Assembly: GCA_040385645.1 (NCBI GenBank)
Contig: JAZKGZ010000014.1
Coordinates: forward strand, 1 to 64,000
Source: JANXSS01 sp040385645
Lineage (GTDB): Bacteria > Pseudomonadota > Gammaproteobacteria > Burkholderiales > Burkholderiaceae_D
Direction: 5' to 3'
DNA: 64,000 nucleotides
This document shows, piece after piece, positions 7,990 to 16,618 of this stretch; the first letter of the stretch is position 1; each line of letters starts with the position of its first letter. A model generated the notes under the pieces. The model saw only the letters and a list, made by a program, of their open reading frames with translations, made no database searches and was not told where the DNA came from. The position numbers and the translations under genes are program-made.

Positions 7990-8508
7990 ATGGCAAAGAT
8001 GCAATCGAAGATGCAAAGCGAGAAGCCCGACGACGGCATGCGCGAGAAAATGATCGCCGTGAATCGTGTGACCAAAGTGGTCAAGGGCGGTCGAATCATG
8101 GGCTTTGCTGCTTTGGCAGTAGTTGGTGACGGCGATGGCCGTATCGGCATGGGCAAAGGTAAGTCGAAAGAAGTGCCAGTCGCCGTGCAAAAGGCGATGG
8201 AAGAGGCACGTCGCAAGATGATCAAGGTTACCTTGAAAAATGGCACGTTGCAGCATGCAGTAACCGGCAAACACGGTGCTTCTTCGGTGCTGATGGCACC
8301 TGCGAAAGATGGTGCCGGTGTGATCGCTGGTGGCCCGATGCGCGCGATTTTCGAGGTGATGGGAGTTACCAACGTTGTTGCCAAATCGAACGGCTCAACG
8401 AATCCTTATAACCTGGTGCGTGCGACGCTAGACGGCTTAGCCAAGATGAATACGCCGTCCGAAATTGCTGCTAAGCGTGGCAAGTCGGTCGAAGAGATTC
8501 TAGGCTAA
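7990..8508 (+). CDS. rpsE: 30S ribosomal protein S5
   Basis: S5 lies at the mRNA entry and helps decoding fidelity. The 172 aa product has VNRVTKVVKGGRIMGFAALA near residue 24, GDGDGRIGMGKGKSKEVP in the S5 double-stranded-RNA-binding fold and the C-terminal GSTNPYNLVRATLDGL. It starts 12 bases after rplR behind AAGGAA and is followed by rpmD after 10 bases. Confidence 0.97.
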   Translation: MAKMQSKMQSEKPDDGMREKMIAVNRVTKVVKGGRIMGFAALAVVGDGDGRIGMGKGKSKEVPVAVQKAMEEARRKMIKVTLKNGTLQHAVTGKHGASSVLMAPAKDGAGVIAGGPMRAIFEVMGVTNVVAKSNGSTNPYNLVRATLDGLAKMNTPSEIAAKRGKSVEEILG

Positions 8509-8518
8509 GGAGAACGAT

Positions 8519-8710
8519 ATGGCATTAGCAACAGGTAAGACCGTGAAAGTAACCTTAGTCAAAGGTTTAATCGGTACGCGTGAAACACATCGCGCCACTG
8601 TCCGTGGCTTAGGGCTTCGTGGAATTAATTCGGTATCGGAATTGGAAGACACGCCAGCTGTTCGAGGCATGATCAACAAAGTGTCCTATCTTGTGAAAGT
8701 GTTGGCGTAA
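8519..8710 (+). CDS. rpmD: 50S ribosomal protein L30
   Basis: L30 is a small peripheral 50S protein. The 63 aa length fits. The sequence KTVKVTLVKGLIGTRETHRA at the start and TVRGLGLRGINSV in the centre are characteristic of the bacterial form. AAGGAG precedes the ATG. It is 28 bases from rplO. Confidence 0.95.
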   Translation: MALATGKTVKVTLVKGLIGTRETHRATVRGLGLRGINSVSELEDTPAVRGMINKVSYLVKVLA

Positions 8711-8738
8711 GGCGAGCGCCTTTGCCAGGAGCAAAATT

Positions 8739-9167
8739 ATGGAATTAAATACACTTCAACCCGCTGAAGGCGCTAAGCATTATAAGCGTCGGGTAGGCCG
8801 TGGTATCGGGTCGGGCTTGGGTAAAACTGCCGGTCGCGGACACAAGGGTCAGAAATCACGTGCGGGTGGCTTTCATAAGGTCGGCTTCGAGGGCGGTCAA
8901 ATGCCCTTGCAGCGTCGCCTTCCAAAACGTGGTTTCAAGTCGATGGCGACGCCTTACAAGGCTGAGGTGCGTTTATCGGATCTGGAAAATTTGCCGATAG
9001 AGATCGACATATTGGTTTTGAAGCAAGCAGGTTTGATCGGCGAGTTAGCGCGGGTAGTACGCGTTATTCTTTCGGGCGAAATCAAAACGGCTGTGACGCT
9101 CAAAGGATTGATCGCGACAAAAGGTGCTCGTGCGGCAATCGAAGCGGCCGGTGGGTCGATTGCCTAA
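8739..9167 (+). CDS. rplO: 50S ribosomal protein L15
   Basis: L15 is a late 50S assembly protein that contacts 23S domain II. The 142 aa product begins MELNTLQPAEGAKHYKRRVG and has the glycine-rich GRGIGSGLGKTAGRGHKGQ segment near residue 20 and FEGGQMPLQRRLPKRGF near 50. CAGGAG precedes the start. secY follows after 23 bases. Confidence 0.97.
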   Translation: MELNTLQPAEGAKHYKRRVGRGIGSGLGKTAGRGHKGQKSRAGGFHKVGFEGGQMPLQRRLPKRGFKSMATPYKAEVRLSDLENLPIEIDILVLKQAGLIGELARVVRVILSGEIKTAVTLKGLIATKGARAAIEAAGGSIA

Positions 9168-9190
9168 GTATTTGCGTTAGGGAGTGATAA

Positions 9191-10525
9191 GTGGCGACGG
9201 CTCCTAAGGTTTCTAAAAACGCTGGAAGCGGTTTCCCATGGAACCGCCTGTGGTTTTTGCTGGGCGCATTGGTCGTCTATCGTATTGGTGCGCACATTCC
9301 TGTGCCTGGTATCGATCCGAACCAATTAGCGCAGTTGTTCAAGCAAAATCAGGGCGGCATCTTGGGCATGTTCAACATGTTTTCCGGCGGAGCGCTTTCT
9401 CGGTTCACGATTTTTGCACTGGGAATCATGCCGTACATTTCGGCGTCGATCATTATGCAGTTAATGTCGATCGTTTCGCCGCAACTTGAGGCATTGAAGA
9501 AAGAAGGAGAAGCCGGGCGCCGCAAGATTACGCAATACACGCGGTATGGCACTCTGGTTTTGGCAACGTTTCAAGCTTTTGGTATTGCCGTGGCATTGGA
9601 ATCACAAGCGGGATTGGTAATTGAACCGGGCTTGGCCTTTCGTTTTACGACGGTCGTGACCCTGCTGACCGGTACCATGTTCCTGATGTGGCTGGGTGAA
9701 CAGATCACCGAGCGCGGTTTGGGCAACGGTATTTCGATCATCATCTTCGCTGGTATCGCTGCCGGTCTGCCAAGCGCGGTGGCGGGATTGTTCGAACTGG
9801 TGTCGACCGGATCGATGAGCGCTTTTGTTGCGATCATCATCATTGCGGTGGCTGCAGCAGTGACGTATGGCGTAGTGTTCGTGGAACGTGGCCAGCGCAA
9901 GATTCTGGTCAACTATGCGAAGCGGCAGGTCGGTAACAAGATTTACGGTGGCCAGAGCAGTCATCTGCCGCTCAAGCTGAACATGGCTGGTGTGATCCCG
10001 CCGATCTTTGCTTCGTCGATCATCCTGTTTCCTTCGACGATCGTTAGCTGGTTCACGACAGCCGGGGACTCGACGAATCCGGTAATTCGGTTCTTGAAAG
10101 ATCTCGCGGCATCGATGGCACCGGGTGAGCCGATTCATGCGCTGTTGTATGCAGCGGCAATCGTGTTCTTCTGTTTCTTTTATACGGCGTTGGTGTTTAA
10201 CAGCAAGGAAACGGCGGATAACCTGAAGAAAAGCGGTGCATTCGTTCCAGGAATTCGTCCGGGTGACCAGACGGCACGGTACATCGACCGAATTCTGACA
10301 CGGCTGACACTGGCTGGCGCGGTTTACATCACCTTGGTCTGCTTGCTGCCGGAATTTTTGATTGCGAAATACAAAGTGCCGTTTTACTTCGGTGGCACTT
10401 CGCTGCTGATCATTGTGGTGGTAACGATGGATTTTATGGCTCAAGTGCAAAATTACGTAATGTCGCAGCAGTACGAATCGCTACTTCGCAAAGCTAATTT
10501 TAAAGGCGGAGTTCCGACGCGATAA
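9191..10525 (+). CDS. secY: protein translocase subunit SecY
   Basis: SecY is the pore of the SecYEG channel in the inner membrane. The 444 aa product has ten predicted membrane segments, the plug-region motif FNMFSGGALSRFTIFALGI near residue 62 and the cytosolic loop around RQVGNKIYGGQSSHLPLK near residue 245. The start is GTG at 9191 with GGGAG eight bases upstream. It sits at its usual place between rplO and infA. Confidence 0.97.
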   Translation: MATAPKVSKNAGSGFPWNRLWFLLGALVVYRIGAHIPVPGIDPNQLAQLFKQNQGGILGMFNMFSGGALSRFTIFALGIMPYISASIIMQLMSIVSPQLEALKKEGEAGRRKITQYTRYGTLVLATFQAFGIAVALESQAGLVIEPGLAFRFTTVVTLLTGTMFLMWLGEQITERGLGNGISIIIFAGIAAGLPSAVAGLFELVSTGSMSAFVAIIIIAVAAAVTYGVVFVERGQRKILVNYAKRQVGNKIYGGQSSHLPLKLNMAGVIPPIFASSIILFPSTIVSWFTTAGDSTNPVIRFLKDLAASMAPGEPIHALLYAAAIVFFCFFYTALVFNSKETADNLKKSGAFVPGIRPGDQTARYIDRILTRLTLAGAVYITLVCLLPEFLIAKYKVPFYFGGTSLLIIVVVTMDFMAQVQNYVMSQQYESLLRKANFKGGVPTR

Positions 10526-10550
10526 GCGTCCAGGTAAACGGACAAGACGA

Positions 10551-10769
10551 ATGGCAAAAGACGACGTAATTCAAATGCAGGGTGAAATTTTGGAGAATCT
10601 TCCAAATGCTACTTTTAGAGTGAAGCTTGAGAATGGACATGTTGTATTGGGTCACATTTCGGGCAAGATGCGGATGAACTATATTCGGATTTTACCGGGC
10701 GATAAGGTGACGGTTGAATTGACGCCATACGATCTGAGTCGGGCACGCATCGTATTTAGAACAAAATAG
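10551..10769 (+). CDS. infA: translation initiation factor IF-1
   Basis: IF-1 is an OB-fold factor that blocks the 30S A site during initiation. The 72 aa product (MAKDDVIQMQGEILENLPNA) has GHISGKMRMNYIRILPGDKV in the centre and ends with a basic stretch. It is placed between secY and rpmJ, as in most Betaproteobacteria. The N-terminus has KDD instead of the common KEE, which is only a minor variation. Confidence 0.96.
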   Translation: MAKDDVIQMQGEILENLPNATFRVKLENGHVVLGHISGKMRMNYIRILPGDKVTVELTPYDLSRARIVFRTK

Positions 10770-10850
10770 TAATTGGTATTCCGGTGATCGATTACTGGAT
10801 TTAATTTCCTGCCGTGACTTGCGAATAGATTTTGAAAAAGGAAGGCGAAA

Positions 10851-10964
10851 ATGAAAGTGCTCGCATCAGTTAAGCGGATTTGCCGCAATTGCAAGATCAT
10901 TAAACGCAAGGGTGTAGTGCGTGTGATCTGCATCGAACCGCGCCATAAACAGCGCCAGGGTTAA
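10851..10964 (+). CDS. rpmJ: 50S ribosomal protein L36, zinc-binding form
   Basis: This 37-codon gene encodes L36, a very small 23S-binding protein. The product begins MKVLASVKRICRNCKIIKRK and has Cys11, Cys14, Cys27 and His32, the complete zinc ribbon of the C-plus form. AAGGAAGG lies just upstream of the ATG. It sits 81 bases after infA and 27 bases before rpsM, its usual place at the head of the alpha operon. By contrast, S14 in this window is the zinc-free form. Confidence 0.95.
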   Translation: MKVLASVKRICRNCKIIKRKGVVRVICIEPRHKQRQG

Positions 10965-10991
10965 TTAACGTTATTGATTGAGGAATAACGC

Positions 10992-11357
10992 ATGGCACGT
11001 ATTGCAGGGGTAAATATCCCAAATCATCAGCACGCGATCATTGGCTTGATGGCGATTTACGGTATCGGACGTTCACGTTCGCAAGACATCTGCGTCAAGG
11101 CGGGTGTCCCAACGGATAAGAAAGTCAAAGATCTAGACGATAGCGAGCTCGAAAAACTCCGGGACGAAATCGCGAAGTTTATCGTCGAGGGCGACCTTCG
11201 TCGTGAAATTTCGATGAATATCAAACGTCTGATGGATCTCGGTTGTTATCGTGGCATGCGTCACCGCAAAGGTCTACCTTGCCGGGGACAGCGCACGCGT
11301 ACCAATGCGCGTACCCGGAAGGGCCCGCGAAAAGCTGCACAGTCGCTGAAGAAATGA
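10992..11357 (+). CDS. rpsM: 30S ribosomal protein S13
   Basis: S13 in the 30S head contacts P-site tRNA and L5. The 121 aa product has MARIAGVNIPNHQHAIIGLM at the start, the helix-hairpin-helix IYGIGRSRSQDIC and the C-terminal GMRHRKGLPCRGQRTRTNAR signature. GAGG precedes the start. A short GC hairpin (11362-11381, 8-bp stem) sits in the 57-base gap before rpsK without a T-run. Confidence 0.97.
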   Translation: MARIAGVNIPNHQHAIIGLMAIYGIGRSRSQDICVKAGVPTDKKVKDLDDSELEKLRDEIAKFIVEGDLRREISMNIKRLMDLGCYRGMRHRKGLPCRGQRTRTNARTRKGPRKAAQSLKK

Positions 11358-11414
11358 TCCATGCCGGTCGTTGGACCGGCAGGTCGATGAGAAGTCGTAT
11401 TCTAGGAAATCATC

Positions 11415-11819
11415 ATGGCAAAAGCACCAAATAACGCCGCCGCAGCAAGGGTGCGCAAGAAGGTTAAGAAAAACGTTGCCGAAGGCATCGCGCATATTCA
11501 CGCGTCTTTCAACAACACGATTATTACTATTACCGATCGCCAGGGAAATGCGCTTTCGTGGGCAACTTCCGGTGGCGCTGGCTTCAAGGGATCACGCAAA
11601 TCGACGCCATTCGCCGCGCAGGTAGCAGCAGAAGCTGCCGGTAAGGTTGCTGTCGAATGTGGCGTTAAAAATCTTGAAGTACGCATTAAGGGCCCTGGGC
11701 CGGGCCGAGAGTCAGCGGTACGCGCGCTAAATAACCTCGGCATCAAGATCACGCAGATTCAAGATGTGACACCGGTACCGCACAACGGATGCCGTCCACC
11801 TAAGCGTCGTCGGATTTAA
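11415..11819 (+). CDS. rpsK: 30S ribosomal protein S11
   Basis: S11 is on the 30S platform near the mRNA exit. The 134 aa product has IAHIHASFNNTIITITDRQG near residue 25 and the GPGPGRESAVRALNNLGIKI signature near 95, and it ends PPKRRRI. It lies between rpsM and rpsD in the alpha operon and is followed by a 177-base gap holding a strong hairpin. Confidence 0.97.
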   Translation: MAKAPNNAAAARVRKKVKKNVAEGIAHIHASFNNTIITITDRQGNALSWATSGGAGFKGSRKSTPFAAQVAAEAAGKVAVECGVKNLEVRIKGPGPGRESAVRALNNLGIKITQIQDVTPVPHNGCRPPKRRRI

Positions 11820-11875
11820 ATTAGCGGTTTTCATCACGATCGATGATCGTCGACCGCACTTGTTTCACTGCACGT

Positions 11876-11908
11876 CGCCCGCCAACTAAATTGGCGGGCG
11901 TTGTTCTT
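11876..11908 (+). terminator. hairpin between rpsK and rpsD, possible attenuator
   Basis: A perfect 10-bp GC-rich stem (11876-11885 with 11891-11900) and a 5-base loop is followed by a T-rich but imperfect tail (11901-11908). It lies inside the alpha operon, 97 bases before rpsD. It could be a partial terminator that sets the ratio of rpsD/rpoA to upstream genes, or an RNA target of S4. The weak T-tract argues against full termination. Confidence 0.55.
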
Positions 11909-11996
11909 AAGCCCACCGTTTGATTTAAAAGAATCGAACTAGCGCTCTCGATCCGTTTGCGGGTCGTATGGGGCGTCATTTTATAAAGGAATTTTC

Positions 11997-12620
11997 GTGG
12001 CACGTTATATCGGACCCAAAGCAAAGCTTTCCCGCCGTGAAGGCACCGACCTTTTTCTTAAAAGCGCACGCCGCTCGCTGGACTCCAAGTGCAAGCTTGA
12101 TTCGAAGCCAGGGCAGCACGGCCGTACCTCTGGTGCCCGGACTTCGGACTATGGCAACCAGTTGCGTGAAAAGCAGAAAGTTAAACGCATGTACGGCATA
12201 TTGGAGCGTCAATTCCGGCGCTATTTTGCCGAAGCAGATCGTCGTAAAGGTAATACTGGCGAGACATTATTGAAGTTGCTGGAAACACGCCTTGATAATG
12301 TCGTCTATCGCATGGGCTTCGGTTCCACCCGTGCTGAGGGCCGCCAGTTAGTTTCGCACAAAGCATTTACCGTCAATGGGATTGTCGTCAATATCGCTTC
12401 TTATCAGGTCAAGCCAGGCGATGTGGTTGCAGTACGCGAGAAATCGAAGAAACAGGTTCGTATCGTCGAAGCGCTGTCCTTGGCCGCACAGTCAGGCATG
12501 CCGTCCTGGGTGTCAGTCGATTCGACAAAAATGGAAGGCACTTTTCGCACGCTGCCCGATCGCAATGAGATAGCGATGGATGTCAACGAGTCGCTGATCG
12601 TCGAACTTTACTCCCGATAA
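11997..12620 (+). CDS. rpsD: 30S ribosomal protein S4
   Basis: S4 nucleates 16S folding and in E. coli represses the alpha operon. The 207 aa product has the N-terminal MARYIGPKAKLSRREGTDL, the RREKQKVKRMYG-type segment and the S4 RNA-binding domain near LDNVVYRMGFGSTRAEGRQL (residues 97-116). The start is GTG at 11997 behind AAAGGA. Gaps of about 176 bases lie on both sides, so it may be expressed partly on its own. Confidence 0.97.
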   Translation: MARYIGPKAKLSRREGTDLFLKSARRSLDSKCKLDSKPGQHGRTSGARTSDYGNQLREKQKVKRMYGILERQFRRYFAEADRRKGNTGETLLKLLETRLDNVVYRMGFGSTRAEGRQLVSHKAFTVNGIVVNIASYQVKPGDVVAVREKSKKQVRIVEALSLAAQSGMPSWVSVDSTKMEGTFRTLPDRNEIAMDVNESLIVELYSR

Positions 12621-12796
12621 TTCGGTTGCCATGTGTTTTTTTAAGCATCTGGCAAGAAGTACTTCCGGTTTTATTTTGATGATCAGTTGCACGCAAAGCG
12701 GAAACGTTCGGAAATACATCGCTTCCGCTTCGCAATAGCTGACATGCCATCAGCCTTATCGGTGTAATGAACCGAGGGTATTGAAAAGGATTTTTC

Positions 12797-13774
12797 ATGC
12801 AAAACAGTCTGTTAAAGCCACGCATCATTGAAGTCGAAGCGTTGGGTGCCGGTCATGCCAAAGTTGTGATGGAGCCGTTCGAGCGTGGCTACGGGCACAC
12901 GCTGGGCAATGCGTTGCGTCGGGTGTTGTTGTCTTCGATGGTCGGCTACGCGCCTACTGAAGTCACCATTGCTGGCGTAGTACACGAATACTCGTCCCTT
13001 GACGGCGTTCAGGAAGACGTAGTCGACATGCTGTTGAATCTTAAGGGCGTTGTGTTCAAGCTGCACAATCGCGAAGACGTCACGCTGACGTTGAAGAAGG
13101 AGGGGGAAGGTTCCGTGTTGGCCTCAGATATCGATTTGCCGCACGATGTAGAGCTGGTCAACCCCGATCACGTAATCGCCAATTTGACCGCCGGTGGCAA
13201 ACTCGATATGCAGATCAAGGTCGAGAAAGGCCGTGGCTATGTGCCTGGCAACGTTCGTCGCCTTTCAGAAGATACGAATAAGACGATAGGCCGAATTATT
13301 CTCGATGCATCGTTTTCGCCTGTTCGTAGAGTATCGTATTCGGTCGAATCGGCTCGGGTCGAGCAGCGCACCGATCTCGACAAGCTGGTGATCAATATCG
13401 AAACCAATGGTGTTATTTCGCCGGAGGAAGCGATCCGGCAATCGGCACGTGTGCTAGTCGATCAGTTGAATGTTTTTGCTGCATTGGAAGGCACCGAAGC
13501 CGCTGCTGAGGCACCTTCTCGTGCACCGTCGGTGGATCCGATCTTGTTGCGCCCGGTCGACGATTTGGAATTGACGGTACGGTCGGCAAACTGTTTGAAA
13601 GCAGAGAATATTTACTATATTGGCGATCTGATCCAACGCAGCGAGAACGAGTTGCTCAAGACACCTAATCTAGGTCGGAAATCACTCAACGAAATCAAGG
13701 AAGTATTGGCTTCACGTGGACTGACCTTGGGCATGAAGCTGGAAAACTGGCCGCCTGCCGGCTTGGAAAAATAG
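12797..13774 (+). CDS. rpoA: RNA polymerase alpha subunit
   Basis: The alpha subunit dimerises to nucleate RNA polymerase assembly. Its C-terminal domain binds UP elements and activators. The 325 aa product has the N-terminal domain (about 1-230, with FERGYGHTLGNALRRVLLSS) and the C-terminal domain (about 250-325) with VRSANCLKAENIYYIGDLIQ and LGRKSLNEIKEVL. The length is standard. AAAAGGA precedes the ATG. rplQ follows after 153 bases. Confidence 0.98.
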   Translation: MQNSLLKPRIIEVEALGAGHAKVVMEPFERGYGHTLGNALRRVLLSSMVGYAPTEVTIAGVVHEYSSLDGVQEDVVDMLLNLKGVVFKLHNREDVTLTLKKEGEGSVLASDIDLPHDVELVNPDHVIANLTAGGKLDMQIKVEKGRGYVPGNVRRLSEDTNKTIGRIILDASFSPVRRVSYSVESARVEQRTDLDKLVINIETNGVISPEEAIRQSARVLVDQLNVFAALEGTEAAAEAPSRAPSVDPILLRPVDDLELTVRSANCLKAENIYYIGDLIQRSENELLKTPNLGRKSLNEIKEVLASRGLTLGMKLENWPPAGLEK

Positions 13775-13927
13775 TTGTACTTGTAGCGCGACCCTACCTA
13801 ATTAGTCGTACTAAACAACTGTACTTAGCAATATCTATAAGCGACAAAACCTATTACCGGCCCGCGCCCTGCAATTTTAAGGCGATAGAAGAGCTGGATT
13901 TAAACTGTTTTTATTTAAAGGATCATC

Positions 13928-14323
13928 ATGCGTCACCGTCACGGCTTGCGAAAGCTTAATCGCACCTCTTCTCATCGTCTGGCCATGCTACGCAACATGA
14001 CCGTGTCACTGCTGCGGCATGAAGCAATCAAAACCACTGTGCCGAAAGCGAAAGAATTACGCCGCGTGATCGAGCCGATTCTTACCCTTGGCAAGACAGA
14101 CACATTGGCCAACAAGCGTCTGGCATTCAATCGTCTGCGTGATCGGGAGATGGTTGTCAAGCTCTTCGCCGAACTCGGCCCGCGCTACGCAAATCGCAAT
14201 GGCGGCTACTTGCGGATTCTAAAAATGGGTTTTCGGGTCGGCGATAATGCACCGATGGCATACGTCGAATTATTGGATCGTCCGGAAATTACGGAGACTG
14301 ACGCTGCTGCAGCGGAAGAGTAA
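13928..14323 (+). CDS. rplQ: 50S ribosomal protein L17
   Basis: L17 lies near the exit tunnel and closes the alpha operon. The 131 aa product starts MRHRHGLRKLNRTSSHRLAM and has LLRHEAIKTTVPKAKELRRV and the C-terminal GGYLRILKMGFRVGDNAPMA block. AAAGGA precedes the ATG. It is followed by a rho-independent terminator at 14461. Confidence 0.97.
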   Translation: MRHRHGLRKLNRTSSHRLAMLRNMTVSLLRHEAIKTTVPKAKELRRVIEPILTLGKTDTLANKRLAFNRLRDREMVVKLFAELGPRYANRNGGYLRILKMGFRVGDNAPMAYVELLDRPEITETDAAAAEE

Positions 14324-14460
14324 CAAGCAATCCGGCAGGTCAATGTGTAAAAGCGGCACATGTTGTGCGGCTTACGTTGCTTCCCTTAATTCGATTACTC
14401 AATTGCTCAATTGCTTTAATCGTCTATCAGCTAGTCACCTAATTACCAAAGTCGTCGTCA

Positions 14461-14488
14461 AAAACCAGGCACTGCCTGGTTTTTTATT
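14461..14488 (+). terminator. rho-independent terminator after rplQ
   Basis: A perfect inverted repeat (AAAACCAGGCA, one central base, then its complement) spans 14461-14483, and the following bases extend the T-run to six. It lies 137 bases after the rplQ stop and should end the ribosomal supercluster. The A-run on the left would let it work in both directions. Confidence 0.9.
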
Positions 14489-14596
14489 GGCATGCGCGGG
14501 TATGTTGCCAGCGGTACAATCAAGGTATTTGCGTTGACCGCAGCTTGCCTTGAATAAGCACCGGCGGTTAATAACTTGTCCCGGTGCATCGGCCGG

Positions 14597-16453
14597 ATGG
14601 AGATCGATTTGCGTTTTGCCATTCAATGTCTGCTACTTTGCGTGACTTTTTTTGGTCAGCTGGCATATGCCGAATCCGAAAATGGATCTCCGACGTACCT
14701 GGAGCCGGAAAAAGCATTTCAATTATCGGCAAAAATGGCCGATGAAAAAACTTTGGCGGTTACCTACCGGATCGCCAGCGGTTATTACATGTATCGCGAA
14801 CGGTTCCAGTTCGATGCAGCGCCGGCAGTGATCGGCGCGCCAAATTTCCCTGCTGGAAAAATAAAGTTTGATGATACGTTTCAGAAAGAAGTCGAAACCT
14901 ATCGCGATGCGGTCACGGTCACTCTTCCCGTGCAAGGCACCGACTCATTCACATTGACGGTCGTTGCGCAGGGGTGCGCCGACCAAGGGTTGTGCTATGC
15001 GCCGATGACCTCTCGCATACGGCTCTCGACAGATCCTGCAGTGCCTGCGGTAATTATTTCAGACTCGCTTGCTGCCGACCAGCCTGGGTTGGCTTTTCCC
15101 AATATGTTCGGCACCGAGACCGGTGCCAGCGCCGTTTTTAGTGCCGCCTCTAGTGCCTTCTCTAATTCCAGCGTTACTGCCGGTGTCAATTCGGAAAACA
15201 GCAAGATCGGCTCGGCATTAAAATCGGGCAAGCTTCTAACGATTCTGCCGCTATTTCTCTTGCTCGGTCTGGGGCTGGCTTTTACGCCTTGCGTACTGCC
15301 GATGGTGCCCATTCTTTCTTCGATCATCGTCGGTGAGGGCGAGGTTTCGCGTAGACGCGGATTTTACCTGGCACTGGTCTATTCGTTGGGCATGGCATTG
15401 GTCTATACGGCGTTGGGTCTTGCCGCAGGGTTAATCGGTGAGGGCCTGGCGGCTTACCTGCAAACGCCCTTGGCCTTGACTGCATTTGCCGTCATGATGG
15501 TCGGTTTCGCGCTGGCAATGTTCGGTGCCTACGACTTGCGCATGCCGGCTTTCATTCAGACCAGGCTCATTCGCGCATCGCAAAATCGCCGTGCTGGCAA
15601 AACGCTCGGTGTTTTTGTTATGGGAGCATTGTCGGCAATGATCGTTGGCCCCTGCGTGGTGGCACCGCTTGCCGGCACTCTGGTGTACATCAGCCAGACG
15701 CGCGACGTCGTAATCGGTGGTAGCGCGCTCTTTACCCTGGCCATGGGAATGAGCGTGCCATTGCTGCTGGTCGGATTGTCTGCCGGCACACTCTTGCCAC
15801 GGGCAGGTGCCTGGATGCAGGGTGTGCAGCGGTTTTTCGGGGTGTTGATGCTAGGTGTTGCACTGTGGATGATTTCGCCATTGTTGCCAGTCTCGGTTCA
15901 AATGGCAGGCTGGGCAGCGCTAGGCCTCGGATATGGCGCATTTCTCCTCTGGTCAAGCTCGGTAGGATGGGCCGCCAAGGCATTTGGGATTGCCATGCTC
16001 GTTCTCGGCCTGACTCAACTGGTTGGCGTTGCCTCGGGTGGTACCGATGTGCTGCGGCCTCTGGCACACCTGTTCGCTACCAGCCAGCCATCGTTGGCGT
16101 TTCAGCGCGTCAAATCGTTGGCACAACTCGACACCCTCCTGGCCAACAACAATGGCAAGACGGTATTGCTCGATTTTTACGCAGACTGGTGCGTATCTTG
16201 TAAAGAAATGGAGAGATTGACCTTTGTCGATGCAGGCGTTCGTCGAGAGCTGGCCGATACGATTTTGCTACAGGTCGATGTCACGGCCAACGATCCGGAC
16301 GATCGTGCTTTGTTAAAACGTTTTCAACTGTTCGGCCCACCGGGCATTATTCTGTTCGATCGACGGGGTAAAGAAATACCGGATAGTCGGATCATCGGTT
16401 ATCAAAGCCCGCAGCAATTTTTGCGCTCGATCGCCGTACTGCAGTCGTCTTAG
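14597..16453 (+). CDS. dsbD: thiol:disulfide interchange protein DsbD
   Basis: DsbD moves electrons from cytosolic thioredoxin across the inner membrane to keep periplasmic DsbC and apocytochrome c reduced. The 618 aa product has a signal peptide ending near ...QLAYA, an N-terminal immunoglobulin-like domain with the CADQGLC cysteine pair, eight predicted membrane segments with Cys in LAFTPCVLPMVPI and IVGPCVVAPLAG, and a C-terminal thioredoxin domain with WCVSC at residues 531-535. The frame is open from a TTG at 14576. The ATG at 14597 gives a normal signal peptide and is preferred. It stands alone, before the peroxiredoxin promoter, and could feed the cytochrome c assembly genes downstream. 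Confidence 0.95.
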   Translation: MEIDLRFAIQCLLLCVTFFGQLAYAESENGSPTYLEPEKAFQLSAKMADEKTLAVTYRIASGYYMYRERFQFDAAPAVIGAPNFPAGKIKFDDTFQKEVETYRDAVTVTLPVQGTDSFTLTVVAQGCADQGLCYAPMTSRIRLSTDPAVPAVIISDSLAADQPGLAFPNMFGTETGASAVFSAASSAFSNSSVTAGVNSENSKIGSALKSGKLLTILPLFLLLGLGLAFTPCVLPMVPILSSIIVGEGEVSRRRGFYLALVYSLGMALVYTALGLAAGLIGEGLAAYLQTPLALTAFAVMMVGFALAMFGAYDLRMPAFIQTRLIRASQNRRAGKTLGVFVMGALSAMIVGPCVVAPLAGTLVYISQTRDVVIGGSALFTLAMGMSVPLLLVGLSAGTLLPRAGAWMQGVQRFFGVLMLGVALWMISPLLPVSVQMAGWAALGLGYGAFLLWSSSVGWAAKAFGIAMLVLGLTQLVGVASGGTDVLRPLAHLFATSQPSLAFQRVKSLAQLDTLLANNNGKTVLLDFYADWCVSCKEMERLTFVDAGVRRELADTILLQVDVTANDPDDRALLKRFQLFGPPGIILFDRRGKEIPDSRIIGYQSPQQFLRSIAVLQSS

Positions 16454-16519
16454 GACATTCAAGCCAAGGTCTGCACACCGTTTTGATACATACCGCATAA
16501 GCTTAGTTGCGCAATGTCG

Positions 16520-16548
16520 TTGAATACGGAAAGCGGGAAGACTATAGT
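16520..16548 (+). promoter_or_regulatory. sigma-70 type promoter of the peroxiredoxin gene
   Basis: TTGAAT (16520-16525), a 17-base spacer and TATAGT (16543-16548) form a good match to the housekeeping consensus. It lies 70 bases before the ATG at 16619. I saw no clear OxyR site, but such sites are too loose to judge by eye. Confidence 0.6.
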
Positions 16549-16618
16549 GAATGCCCGGCATCGGCGTTTGCAACTCGGCCGATTACACAACGTGGGAAGA
16601 ACGCGACAGAGGAAAAAA

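Noticed and set aside
9602..10450. A 282-codon - strand open frame
   Set aside because: It is antisense to secY, His/Arg-rich without pattern, and a typical shadow.
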